A stretch of 64,000 nucleotides of DNA. It comes from Desulfomonile sp963700305 (GTDB lineage: Bacteria; Desulfobacterota; Desulfomonilia; Desulfomonilales; Desulfomonilaceae). The notes beneath the pieces were generated by a model that was not told the DNA's origin, did no database searches, and was given only the letters and a program-made list of their open reading frames with translations. Position numbers and translations under genes: made by a program. Every line of letters starts with the position of its first letter. Within the stretch, counting starts at the first letter, position 1. The stretch spans positions 124,001 to 188,000 of the forward strand of contig CAVOXB010000022.1 in the NCBI GenBank assembly GCA_963700305.1, written 5' to 3'. Of this stretch, positions 1 to 8,428 are shown piece by piece.

Positions 1-4
1 ATAG

Positions 5-145
5 GAATCGTTACTTGTGGCAGACCTCGGAAAAATAAATGATATGAAGCAGAGCCCTAAAATTGGAGCCCGCCGTTGTTTAATGAAGACTTTTCAAATA
101 GACAAGTTGCTTGAAGCCTTAGAGGATACCATTCGAAACCCATAG
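5..145 (+). pseudogene. 3' end of a response-regulator receiver domain (partial)
   Basis: The frame starting at base 5 reads 46 residues to the TAG at 143-145. It ends GARRCLMKTFQIDKLLEAL and then EDTIRNP. This matches the end of a CheY-like receiver: the beta5 segment with the conserved Lys, then alpha5 (consensus KPF-x-L-x-x-LLEAV). The usual Pro after the Lys is Thr here. A TAG at 2-4 closes the same frame on the left, so the gene is either cut by a frameshift like many others here, or is a remnant. No effector domain follows. The fragment is too short to assign a partner kinase. Confidence 0.55.
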
Positions 146-958
146 TAGCGATATTTGACGATTAACTATGAGCTGAGTCAGCATGAATGCGCCGACCTAG
201 AATACTACGACAAGGTATCCGTGCCCACGAAACGGCAGAATCGTGGTTTGATAGCCCCTCCTGTCGGACGCAGTGCCTGTATTCGTAGAATACCACAACT
301 TAACACAGACGTCGAAGGATCTGATGCGGTAGACACGCTGCCTCTGAGCCGACCAGAATTGAGCCCATGACTGCGGAAGGAAAAAAGCCGCATGTTCTAT
401 AAGGCGCTTGAGAACGATTCTGCGCGATTTTCATTTCGTTACAGGGGTATAAATGACTTCGCCTAAGATCATTGCATCTTGCCACCAGCCGAACCCATCT
501 GGAAGACTCCGACCGAATGATGCTACTTTCTTTTGGGTAGCTTCTATGGTTTCGTCATTCAAATAATTGTTTGAGCGGTCTTTTGTTATTGATGTCATTT
601 AGCTAAGGTTTCTCTCACCGTCCATAACTAGGCGGTTTGAAATGGATTGCCGTTGATGGGATCAGCATTGGCCATGCATAGGAGTTGTCTTTCAAGGGCG
701 TGTTTGACAGAAAGGAGTTCATTCCGGGCCGCTTTTGGAGGATAATACTTTTCGGCATACCGGGGGATCCTTCTGGAGCCAGCCGCAATGGCATCTTGAG
801 CGGAGAGGTCGGCGCAGGGTCATTCTCAAGATACGGCAGCCGCTATCGTATTATCGAAAGTGGAGAGACGATGTTTCCCAAGGTAGTAAAATAGCTAAGC
901 CTAAGCGGCTTTTTAAGGGGTTCCAAACATTACCGCCGAGTATTCAGGTTCTGTTCCA
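146..958. other. gene-free stretch
   Basis: About 0.8 kb in which no reading frame looks like a known protein and start-to-stop frames on both strands are short and compositionally random. A short GC-rich hairpin followed by T's (AGCC-TAAGC-GGCT-TTTT) near 898-914 could be a weak terminator. Otherwise I see nothing. Confidence 0.5.
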
Positions 959-2254
959 ATGGTTGACAAACGTGCGGCTCGTTACAAGTGGTTGATCTTC
1001 GCCCTCTTGTCCATGGCGTACCTCCTCGTGTTTTTCCATCGGCTCGCTCCGGCAGTGGTCGCTGTGGACATGATGCAGGATCTCCACGCGGGACCTGCGC
1101 TGATGGGATTGTTCGCATCGGCGTACTTCTACCCATATGCGCTCATGCAGTTTCCAGTTGGGCTACTTGCCGACTCGTGGGGACCGAGACGTACAATCAC
1201 CGCGTTCTTCGTCGTTGCTAGTGCTGGATCACTACTTTTAGGTATGGGTTCAACTATAACGGAAGCCATGATTGGCCGTTTTTTGGTGGGGATGGGCGTT
1301 GCGCCGGTGATGGTTCACACCATGAAAATCATCACCCGCTGGTTCCGTCTGCAGGATTTCACCTTCGTAATGGGCATTTTCATGGCCGTCGGCGGAGTGG
1401 GAGCGTTGTCGGCGTCCGCACCCTTTGCTTATCTCAGTGACGTATTGGGGTGGCGGTCGTGTTTTGTAGCAATCGGGCTGTTTGGTCTCGTGGTCACCGC
1501 TGGACTATGGATATTTGTCAGAGATCGACCGGAAGAGATGGGATTCGAACCTCCGGAAATACTGGCGTCTGCTGGAAACACTCCGGGATCAAACATCTCG
1601 CTTTGGAGAGGAATCAAGACGGTCCTCAAATCCTGGCGTTTCTGGCCGCTTGCCATATGGTTTTTCTTCAGTTCCGGAGTCTCATTCACATTCGCAGGCC
1701 TTTGGGGTGGTCCGTACTTGATGCACGTGTATGGGCTGACCAAGCCGCAAGCAGGACAGGTTCTGGGCATGATCGCGGTGGGAATGGTGCTGGGAAGTCC
1801 TTTTCTCAGTTATGCTGCCGGTCATCTCATTACCTCACGCAAAGTCATGCTGATCTGGTCCTCAGGGATCGTGTTGATTTTATATTCTATATTGGCTTTT
1901 CTTCCAGGAGGGATCAATATCCCGTTTCTCTACTTGATCTGCTTTCTTCTCGGTATTTTCGGAACAGCTATCGTCATTATCGCATTCACATTGACAAAGG
2001 AACTTTTCCCTCTGGCCATAGCCGGCACTGCAACTGGTCTAATGAATCTGTTTCCGTTCTTGGGTGGTTCATCAATTCAGGTAGTGAGTGGAATTGTCCT
2101 GGAATCCTACGAAGGGGTGCAGTCTAGCTATTCGGCTGATGCTTACGGTCGAGGTTTTCTACTGTTCGTTGGGGCTAGTGCAATCGCCCTTTTGGTGACT
2201 CTGCTGGTGAAAGAGACATCAAGACCGTTGAAAAGGAGCACGTCGGGGGGCTGA
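959..2254 (+). CDS. MFS transporter (ACS/sugar-phosphate-permease-like)
   Basis: A 431-residue major facilitator with about 12 hydrophobic segments and a central hydrophilic loop (about residues 195-220). The signature between TM2 and TM3 is visible as GLLADSWGPRR, and the FHRLAPAVVAVDM segment in TM1 resembles the anion:cation symporter and glycerol-3-phosphate/hexose-phosphate permease group. It should be an inner-membrane secondary transporter for a small organic anion. The substrate cannot be read from sequence. There is no strong Shine-Dalgarno before the ATG at 959, and a later in-frame ATG at 1013 would cost part of TM1, so 959 is preferred. The gene stands alone. Confidence 0.85.
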   Translation: MVDKRAARYKWLIFALLSMAYLLVFFHRLAPAVVAVDMMQDLHAGPALMGLFASAYFYPYALMQFPVGLLADSWGPRRTITAFFVVASAGSLLLGMGSTITEAMIGRFLVGMGVAPVMVHTMKIITRWFRLQDFTFVMGIFMAVGGVGALSASAPFAYLSDVLGWRSCFVAIGLFGLVVTAGLWIFVRDRPEEMGFEPPEILASAGNTPGSNISLWRGIKTVLKSWRFWPLAIWFFFSSGVSFTFAGLWGGPYLMHVYGLTKPQAGQVLGMIAVGMVLGSPFLSYAAGHLITSRKVMLIWSSGIVLILYSILAFLPGGINIPFLYLICFLLGIFGTAIVIIAFTLTKELFPLAIAGTATGLMNLFPFLGGSSIQVVSGIVLESYEGVQSSYSADAYGRGFLLFVGASAIALLVTLLVKETSRPLKRSTSGG

Positions 2255-2361
2255 CGAGGATTTCACCATACGGGGAGATCAAACCCCTTACTCTCCCGAC
2301 GCACAGGGATAGTAATTCCGACGGAGCCGCATTACAGTGAAAAAAAAGAGCGCCCAAGAAA

Positions 2362-2586
2362 ATGGAACAAGCAGGAAGCGTGACGATGCCACATGTGGAA
2401 CGTGAAGACATTAGACCTGTAACATCTGTTGAGGAATTCTCAGAGATGGTATCCATGCAAAAAGAGATATGGGGACTGGCGGATATAGACATGGTGCCAG
2501 CGCACACATTCAAAGCCGTTTCCAGTTTCATGGGGCCAAACGGTATGGTCTTGGGATATTTTTTCGACGGCAAGATGGCCTCTTGA
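2362..2586 (+). pseudogene. Truncated GNAT acetyltransferase (N-terminal 74 aa)
   Basis: The frame opens with IRPVTSVEEFSEMVSMQKEIW and continues GLADIDMVPAHTF and VLGYFFDGKMAS. This is the start of the COG3375-type predicted acetyltransferases (IRPL-x-E...LQ-x-VWG...VPAH...VLGAFDG-x-LVGF). A full protein would be 260-280 residues. Here the frame ends at TGA 2584-2586 and no acetyl-CoA-binding motif follows in any forward frame. I treat it as a 3'-truncated remnant. The TGA is not a Sec candidate because the sequence after it does not continue the family. Confidence 0.6.
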
Positions 2587-2589
2587 CTC

Positions 2590-3036
2590 CGCCCAAACCC
2601 ACAGTTCAATATACGTCCAGTATCGTCGGGGTTCTAATTTTATGTCATTTGCTTGTTATTAATCCCGGGCCCCCGAGCATTGACTGCAATTCTTCTTTCA
2701 AGATTCTCGGAACTCCGTTGGGTTCGGCTGACAACAGTGCAAACCTGCCGTTGATCATCATATGGAATAGCGGGCGACAGGAGGCAAATTGCCTGTTATC
2801 AGACATTATCCTGTATGCAGTCGCTGCAATTCTGGAAAAGATAGTTATGGATTGGCTACTAAAAGAAATGCTATATTCCAAAAATTGAGCCATGTCACAG
2901 TAAGCTTCTGTGCTTCAGTAAGGGGTCATGGAAAGTAATCGGAAAGCTATTTGGCTCGCAAATCAATCGAAGTCTTCAGGGGCGGTGCAAATTCGGAAGA
3001 CCGCGCGATTCAAATATTTGGACGGGGGTTGGAGAA
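2590..3036. other. gene-free stretch
   Basis: Spacer between the GNAT remnant and the next gene. Frames on both strands lack recognisable family features. The last 15 bases carry the GGAG ribosome-binding site of the gene at 3037. Confidence 0.4.
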
Positions 3037-3615
3037 ATGAATAAGATCGGGACTTGGTCGAAGATCTGTTTGTTGGTTATCATGATAGTAGGTTCCGTAT
3101 CGAACGCGCAGTCGCAAGATCTCTTCAGCGAGATGGATCAAGTCAAGAAGGATCTCTCTAGCCTAAAAGATGAGGTCACCCGACTCAGAAACCTTGTTTA
3201 CGAATTGAGGGATTCAGTATTGGGGTCTGCTGTTCCTCTGGCGCAGCGGCAGCCTGAACAAAAACCTCCTAAAGACGAAAAGGCCGCAAAACCAGAGCCC
3301 CCTGTCAATGAAGAAGAAATGACTAAAACCATCTGTCAGGGAGTTGGAATATTCTTCAAGGAAGTAGATGCTAGCTTGAGGTTAGGCACGGGCGCTTCAG
3401 AGGAACGGATGAGGAAGGCCTTCAACGACCTGAATTCAATGCTGCAGAAATATTCAAGGACTCACAGAGCTTCAAAGCTTCTGGGCATTTATCAGGGTCT
3501 CGCGTGGGACACCTATGTTGCGGTGCAATTGAGCGGAAGTGTTCAGGGCAACGAAGAATTCTTACAGACAATAGCAAATCACAAACGCAAGTACGCTGAG
3601 ACGTGCCCGAAATAG
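3037..3615 (+). CDS. Exported coiled-coil protein of unknown function
   Basis: A 192-residue protein with a Sec-type signal peptide: K5/K9, a hydrophobic core at about residues 10-22, and a likely cut after SNAQSQ. Residues about 30-62 form heptad-rich helix (MDQVKKDLSSLKDEV and on), followed by a Pro/Lys/Glu linker (about 72-95) and a helical C-terminal domain (about 97-190) with two Cys (C101 and C190). GGTTGGAG just before the ATG is a good ribosome-binding site. I do not recognise the family. The design (signal, coiled coil, charged linker) suggests a periplasmic envelope-associated protein, which is inference only. Confidence 0.7.
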   Translation: MNKIGTWSKICLLVIMIVGSVSNAQSQDLFSEMDQVKKDLSSLKDEVTRLRNLVYELRDSVLGSAVPLAQRQPEQKPPKDEKAAKPEPPVNEEEMTKTICQGVGIFFKEVDASLRLGTGASEERMRKAFNDLNSMLQKYSRTHRASKLLGIYQGLAWDTYVAVQLSGSVQGNEEFLQTIANHKRKYAETCPK

Positions 3616-3925
3616 ACTGCTACAACAATCGCAGTTCGTCAAATGATCGTGCAATTCACGGTAGGGCAGGCATCCATTCTGCCTGTCATTTCTGGACAGG
3701 CGAAGACGCCCGTCCCACCATGCTAGATCACGAATGTTACCTCTTTGACAGCGAATTCCTATGAAAAGCTAGTTTGGCACGCTCCTCCGCTTGGTATTAG
3801 CGCATATCCAACTATGGAATCCCGGCAACTTGGATGCTCTTCTTGACATTTGGGACTTATCCACATAGAGTTATACCCAGAATTTTCCTTTCCGCCATAA
3901 CTGCATCTTTCTTTTAGGGCAATGG
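3616..3925. other. gene-free spacer with GC-rich palindromic repeat fragments
   Basis: About 310 bases. The stretch near 3660-3722 (GGGCAGGCATCC...TGGACAGGCGAAGACGCCC) resembles a degraded dispersed palindromic element. No coding potential is seen. Confidence 0.4.
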
Positions 3926-3955
3926 TTGCAACCTGTGGAGAATGGGCGAATAAGA

Positions 3956-4636
3956 ATGAAGGTTCTTGCCGTTATTCCCGCCAGGGGTGGGTCGAAGGGC
4001 ATCCCTGGGAAAAACGTCAAGATTGTAGCTGGAAAACCTTTAATCGCCCACACCATTCAAAATGCAAAAAAAAGCAAAATTATTGACAGGATCATTGTCT
4101 CTACCGATGACAAGGAAATAGGTGATGTAGCGGAACAATACGGTGCCCGTGTTGTTTGGCGACCATCCGAAATAAGCGGAGATAGCGCCGCGTCAGAACT
4201 GGCTCTTCTTCATGTCTTGGACTTCCTCGAAGAATCGGAGCAGTATGTTCCGGACATTCTAGTATTCCTGCAGTGTACATCTCCACTTACTTCGGCTGAG
4301 GACATTGACGGCACTATCGAAGAATTATTGAGCCGAAATGCGGATTCGGCCCTAGCGGTCATTCCATTCCATTATTTTCTTTGGGGCTATGACGAACTCG
4401 GCAATGCGGTTGGCATAAATCATGAAAAGGAAACGCGACTTATGCGACAACAGCGTGAGCCCCAATTGAGAGAAACAGGCGGCGTTTACGTGATGCGCAC
4501 GCAAGGATTCAGGGTAGCGAAACACCGGTTTTTTGGACGAACTGCTCTTCATGTGACCGCTCCGGAGCATTGCCTGGAAATCGATGAACCTGATGATATT
4601 ACGATCGCTGAAATGTTGTTGTGCGAACAAAGGTAG
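3956..4636 (+). CDS. neuA: CMP-nonulosonate (sialic-acid-type) cytidylyltransferase
   Basis: Activates a nonulosonic acid with CTP to give the CMP-sugar used by envelope glycosyltransferases. The N-terminal nucleotide-binding signature IPARGGSKGIPGKN is complete, followed by STDDKEI and QCTSPLTSAEDID, all typical of acylneuraminate cytidylyltransferases. At 226 residues it is the single-domain form. A TTG at 3926 would add ten residues, but homologues start at MKVLAVIPARGG, so 3956 is chosen. It lies 86 bases upstream of neuB on the same strand. The sugar could be a legionaminic or pseudaminic relative rather than Neu5Ac. Confidence 0.88.
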   Translation: MKVLAVIPARGGSKGIPGKNVKIVAGKPLIAHTIQNAKKSKIIDRIIVSTDDKEIGDVAEQYGARVVWRPSEISGDSAASELALLHVLDFLEESEQYVPDILVFLQCTSPLTSAEDIDGTIEELLSRNADSALAVIPFHYFLWGYDELGNAVGINHEKETRLMRQQREPQLRETGGVYVMRTQGFRVAKHRFFGRTALHVTAPEHCLEIDEPDDITIAEMLLCEQR

Positions 4637-4722
4637 GAAGACTCCCTTGTGCGTTTAGCTTGAGACTGCTCTTGGAGGGTCAGGGAACAACCCAACCCTG
4701 AGCCGTAAAGGAAAGGACAACA

Positions 4723-5595
4723 GTGTCTAAAATCGTAGATATTGCAGGCAGACCGATAGGTAAAGGGCATCCCGCCTATATTATTGCGGAAATAGGAATA
4801 AACCATAACGGCAGTGTAGAAATCGCTAAAGAACTCATCGACTTGGCAGTGCAGTCAGGTTGTGATGCGGTCAAATTTCAGAAAAGAACTCCCGAACTAT
4901 GCGTGCCAGATGAAATGAAAAACGTGGTACGTGAAACCCCGTGGGGATTAATGACCTATATGGAATACCGTGATCGAATGGAATTTCAATACGATCACTA
5001 CGCCAATATAGATGCTTATTGCAGAGAAAAGAAAATCACCTGGTTCGCGTCCTGTTGGGATATCCCCTCAATTGAGTTCATGGAACAATTCAACCCGGTT
5101 TGCTACAAAGTCGCCTCAGCTACTCTTACCAACGAGCCACTGATCAGCAGAATTGCTTCAACCGGAGTTCCTGTCATATTGTCTACAGGCATGTCTACAA
5201 TGCTTCAGATCCGAAAGGCAGTCTCACTCCTGAATGCAGAAAGACTGCTTTTGGCGCATTGCACAAGCGCTTACCCATGTCATCCGAGCGAACTTAACCT
5301 GCTGATGGTCAAAACCCTTTCTGAGGAATTTGACTGTCCCATAGGATACTCCGGCCATGAAGTCGGCTTACAGACGACCTATGCCGCCGTGGTCCTGGGA
5401 GCATGTTTCGTAGAGCGCCACATCACTTTGGATAGGGCTATGTGGGGTAGCGATCAAAACGCATCGCTGGAGCCTCCAGGGGTGAGGCGTCTGGTGAGAG
5501 ACATCAGAGTAATTGAGCAGGCGATGGGGGATGGAGTCAAGAAAATCTACGAAAGCGAAGAGGCTTTGTTAAAGAGGCTTAGACTTTTCAGATAG
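4723..5595 (+). CDS. neuB: N-acetylneuraminate synthase-type enzyme, catalytic domain only
   Basis: Condenses a hexose-type acceptor with phosphoenolpyruvate to a nine-carbon acid. The TIM-barrel NeuB domain is complete: AEIGINHNG, DAVKFQ, KVASATLTN, STGMS, CTSAYPCHPSELNL, GYSGHEVG, ERHITLDR. The start is GTG at 4723 behind AAAGGAAAGGA. The protein is 290 residues and stops where most NeuB proteins (about 340-350) continue into a C-terminal SAF/antifreeze-like domain that helps close the active site of the partner subunit. No SAF sequence follows in any frame, so this is a SAF-less form. No epimerase gene (neuC-like) is nearby. Confidence 0.87.
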   Translation: MSKIVDIAGRPIGKGHPAYIIAEIGINHNGSVEIAKELIDLAVQSGCDAVKFQKRTPELCVPDEMKNVVRETPWGLMTYMEYRDRMEFQYDHYANIDAYCREKKITWFASCWDIPSIEFMEQFNPVCYKVASATLTNEPLISRIASTGVPVILSTGMSTMLQIRKAVSLLNAERLLLAHCTSAYPCHPSELNLLMVKTLSEEFDCPIGYSGHEVGLQTTYAAVVLGACFVERHITLDRAMWGSDQNASLEPPGVRRLVRDIRVIEQAMGDGVKKIYESEEALLKRLRLFR

Positions 5596-5733
5596 ACCGC
5601 GACACTTAAACAATTTATTCGGGGGAGTTCAGCGGTCAAGAAATGGACAGGCGCTTTTTTGAAGGGAGGGGGTTCTCATCCGTTCGGGTTTCGGTTATTC
5701 TGGCTGACCTATGATTAGATCCAGGAGTATTCA

Positions 5734-6345
5734 ATGGGCTTTGCATCACGATCGGTATCCATGATGAGATACCGAGTTCGAGGAGAGACGGACGGTTCTT
5801 TTTGGGATGCAGTGGATGAAGGAATCAGGAAGGGCTCGTTCAGGGAAATTGATTCACCTGGCGATGAGTTGGGCATGGGTTGGGTATCGATGGAGGATTT
5901 TACCGACACCCAATTAGCTGGCGCTTCTTATGTCCGAGGCAATTATATTGCGCTCAGTTTACGGATGGACGCTGTCCGAGTGCCGCCCAGAATTCTGGAA
6001 ATTCATGTTAAACAAGAGACCAAAAAGCTGCTTGAGCAGTCTGGACAGCAGCGCCTTTCTTCCGCTCAACGCCGAGAACTCAAGGAACGCGTGAAAGAAT
6101 CTTTGAAGAAACAGACTTTTCCTTCGATCCAGGTTTTCGACCTGATTTGGGATACTTCCAAAGCGGTGGTGTATTTCGGATCTCATTCGGTCAAGCCCAG
6201 GGAACGCCTTGAAGCCCATTTTAAGAAATGTTTCGGCCTGACGCTTATTCCCCTCTTGGCCTATATTCGTGCTGAAGAATTGCTGGAAGGAAGACTTGAA
6301 AAGCAAATTCTGGAAAAACTCAAACCGTGCTCCATGGCGCCATAG
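5734..6345 (+). CDS. rdgC: RdgC-family recombination-associated protein
   Basis: A 203-residue RdgC relative. The family start is clear (SVSMMRYRVRGE, then RGNYIALSLRMDAVRVPP), and the C-terminal half has FDLIWDTSKAVVYFGSHS followed by the FGLTLIPL segment. RdgC forms a ring on double-stranded DNA and restrains RecA in Proteobacteria such as E. coli. The version here is shorter than the roughly 300-residue E. coli protein, as is usual in delta-type genomes. It is followed after 17 bases by a second gene that I regard as its regular partner. Confidence 0.82.
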   Translation: MGFASRSVSMMRYRVRGETDGSFWDAVDEGIRKGSFREIDSPGDELGMGWVSMEDFTDTQLAGASYVRGNYIALSLRMDAVRVPPRILEIHVKQETKKLLEQSGQQRLSSAQRRELKERVKESLKKQTFPSIQVFDLIWDTSKAVVYFGSHSVKPRERLEAHFKKCFGLTLIPLLAYIRAEELLEGRLEKQILEKLKPCSMAP

Positions 6346-6362
6346 CTGGATAACTTGAAAGA

Positions 6363-6905
6363 ATGACAATGGATTTTCTGGACATACTTCGTGAAAAGGC
6401 CTTTTTGGGCCGTGAGTTTCTAACCTGGCTTTGGTTCAAGTCGGACCGAACCGGCGGGAGAATAGAAATTCCTGGAAAGCGTGTAGTTGAAACGATTTTT
6501 ATGGATCGCATGACTCTGGACATGTCTGAAGCGGAGACACCGCAAATTGTTACTGTTAAGGGTGAGCACTCGGAATTGCGAGAAGGCTTGGCCGCGCTCA
6601 AAGAAGGCAAAAAGATAGAAGAAGCACGGATTTCGTTGCGAGCCGGAGAGAATGATTTCACGCTGGTGCTGAAGGGAACTTGGTTTTCGTTTGGCTCATT
6701 CAGGACGCCTCCGATTTTGCCATCGGCCGAAGCGGACCCAGAGGAAGGGGCAGAGGGAGCTTTCCTGGAAAAGGCGTATCTTATTGATGAGGGTATGCAA
6801 TTAGTGGATGAATTGTTTGAATATTTTGTTGCTCTTAGAATATCCGATCAATGGGAGACGGATGAGTTGCCGGCCATACGAAGCTGGATAGCTTCAGGAG
6901 GATGA
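6363..6905 (+). CDS. Conserved partner protein of short RdgC
   Basis: A 180-residue protein with FLGREFLTWLWFKSD near the N-terminus, a central region of alternating strands (about 60-115) and a helical C-terminus ending in RSWIASGG. From memory, proteins with this opening occur directly downstream of short RdgC genes in delta-type genomes, sometimes annotated as RdgC too. Together the two may correspond to the two halves of a full RdgC. Biochemistry is unknown to me. The 17-base gap and common strand imply one transcript. Confidence 0.65.
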   Translation: MTMDFLDILREKAFLGREFLTWLWFKSDRTGGRIEIPGKRVVETIFMDRMTLDMSEAETPQIVTVKGEHSELREGLAALKEGKKIEEARISLRAGENDFTLVLKGTWFSFGSFRTPPILPSAEADPEEGAEGAFLEKAYLIDEGMQLVDELFEYFVALRISDQWETDELPAIRSWIASGG

Positions 6906-7030
6906 GATCGCCTGCAAACGAAGCACAGTGGCGGATAGTCGAAATTATGGATTGACAAAAACCGCGCACTGAGCAATTATAGGGATTCGGCGTTGCGGGA
7001 ATCCGTGGACGCCATGTTGTCCGATGCTGT

Positions 7031-7106
7031 TCCCCGATAGCTCAATCGGCAGAGCGGGTGGCTGTTAACCACTAGGTTGTAGGTTCGAGTCCTACTCGGG
7101 GAGCCA
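7031..7106 (+). tRNA. tRNA-Asn (anticodon GTT)
   Basis: Cloverleaf by eye: acceptor TCCCCGA (7031-7037) pairs with TCGGGGA (7096-7102). The D arm is GCTCAATCGGCAGAGC, the anticodon stem-loop GGTGGCTGTTAACCACT carries GTT, and the T arm is GTAGGTTCGAGTCCTAC. The discriminator is G and CCA is encoded at 7104-7106. Confidence 0.97.
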
Positions 7107-7120
7107 AAAAAGATACATCA

Positions 7121-7157
7121 TCCCGCTGTGTTACCTGCGACACGCAGCGGGATTTTT
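7121..7157 (+). terminator. Rho-independent terminator after tRNA-Asn
   Basis: TCCCGCTGTGT...ACGCAGCGGGA forms a strong GC stem with a short loop, followed by ATTTTT. It lies 14 bases after the tRNA CCA end and is oriented to end its transcript. Confidence 0.85.
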
Positions 7158-7375
7158 CGTCTCAGGATTGTCACTGCACCAGATTTGCACCAATCGTTCC
7201 TGCAAACCCGCTCTGATGCTTGTACCAAGCGGATGATCTCATCATAGGCCATTTCTCCTATACACCAATGAAAAAAGATTCTTTGACTTGAGCGAACTGG
7301 TATGAAGCAGTGCTAAGATGGGCATTATTACGCCTAGAAGTCCGCTCATTTCTTGATAACGTCTCTTTCGGTCTC

Positions 7376-8218
7376 CTATTTGTCGCCATTCTTGGTATGG
7401 TCTTTATGACAGAGGAGACATTCCATGTGACCCTGTTGGTGGTTCATGCCATCTTCGTATCGCGGAAAATTGTCTTCCGGACCATGACACTTAACACAGT
7501 GGGCGATCTCTTTAGACGGCTCCCATTTCGCAGGCTTCCATTTCCCGTCAAAATATTCATTGAGATAATGGACCACGGTATAGACGACCTCTCCCGCTAC
7601 CTTGGCGCATCGTTCGTATTTCTGTTTGGAAGTAACCTCTTCTCCGGCGGCCAACGTCCATTTCGAAACCGATGAGTGGCAGAGGGGAGTCATCGCTTGA
7701 ACCTTGATCTGCTTGGGGAACTCCGAGATATCGTCGAACCGTTCCGTCGGGAATTTCATTCCCGCATACCACCACATCATTCGGTCGATCACGGCCTTAT
7801 AGCTGTCATCCTTATCGTAGATAACGAGGTTTATGAGGCACGAGCTGACCCCCAGGGCTCCGCAAAGCGTGCCATGACCGGCGTACCCTTGTCCGGCATG
7901 AGCGAACATGTAATCAGGCAGGGTTGTCCACGGGTAACCGACTTTCTCTTTCAAAAGGCTGGAGTACCCCAGCCAAGTGCCATTCCCTCAGCCTTTCTTT
8001 TCGAGGTAGCTGCGATAGGCCCGCCTGCCTGCTTCCATAGGGTCTAGCTTTACCCACGGCCATGGCAAGGGCGGTGCACTTTCCGCTGCTGGCACCGCTG
8101 CGGAAGCAGCATGAGCATTACTGATTCGACCCCCCACCGCTCCTAAAAGGAAAATAGCCGATCCCGCAACCATGCCCCGACGAGAAATTAATTCGGTTCC
8201 TTCTTTGTCTCTTTTCAT
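7376..8218 (-). CDS. Tat-exported C-GCAxxG-C-C family haem selenoprotein (Sec77)
   Basis: Two minus-strand frames, 8218-7988 and 7987-7376, are the same frame separated only by one TGA at 7990-7988. Read through as Sec they give a 280-residue protein. Residues 13-40 are a twin-arginine signal (ISRRGMVAGSAIFLLGAVGG). YLEKKG-U-GNGTWLGYSSLL follows, where the family normally has a Gly-Cys motif (GGC-x-YG). Then come the diagnostic GHGTLCGALG segment and, near the C-terminus, two CxxCH haem c sites (CVKCH, CLLCH). A hairpin with a GGUACU loop starts 13 nt after the UGA. GAAGGAC precedes the ATG. The NCBI family name, as I remember it, already allows a (seleno)protein form. A periplasmic redox enzyme or electron carrier is inferred. 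Confidence 0.85.
7957..7990 (-). promoter_or_regulatory. Candidate bacterial SECIS element for Sec77
   Basis: After the UGA (7990-7988), 13 bases lead into a perfect 6-bp stem GGCTGG (7974-7969) / CCAGCC (7962-7957) closed by the loop GGTACT (7968-7963). The loop begins 19 nt after UGA and opens with GG, as in the E. coli fdhF element (GGUCU). It lies inside the coding sequence, as bacterial SECIS elements do. Confidence 0.75.
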
Positions 8219-8428
8219 AATGTCCTTCTTTCACTGCTTGCCTAAGCTTCACGCCAACTTCCTAACACTGCCGAGCCGGAACCAACGGGAAGTATTGGGC
8301 CAAAAAAAATGAAAGTCCCTCTGAAATTGAAGAAGCTCCGGTGCCGTACGGCGGGTCGGGTGTTAGGGCATCTTTACTTCTTAGCGAGATTCCCTTCAGC
8401 GCACGCCTTCAGTTGAGCTTTCTCCCGA

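Noticed and set aside
1429..2127. ORFs on both strands inside the MFS gene (up to 225 aa)
   Set aside because: Shadow frames of the transporter, without domain features.
2584..2586. TGA ending the GNAT fragment as a possible Sec codon
   Set aside because: The sequence after it does not continue the family and has no suitable hairpin.
7180..7375. Possible attachment site or second tRNA after tRNA-Asn
   Set aside because: TGCACCAGATTTGCACCA is only a short direct repeat; no integrase lies to this side of the tRNA.
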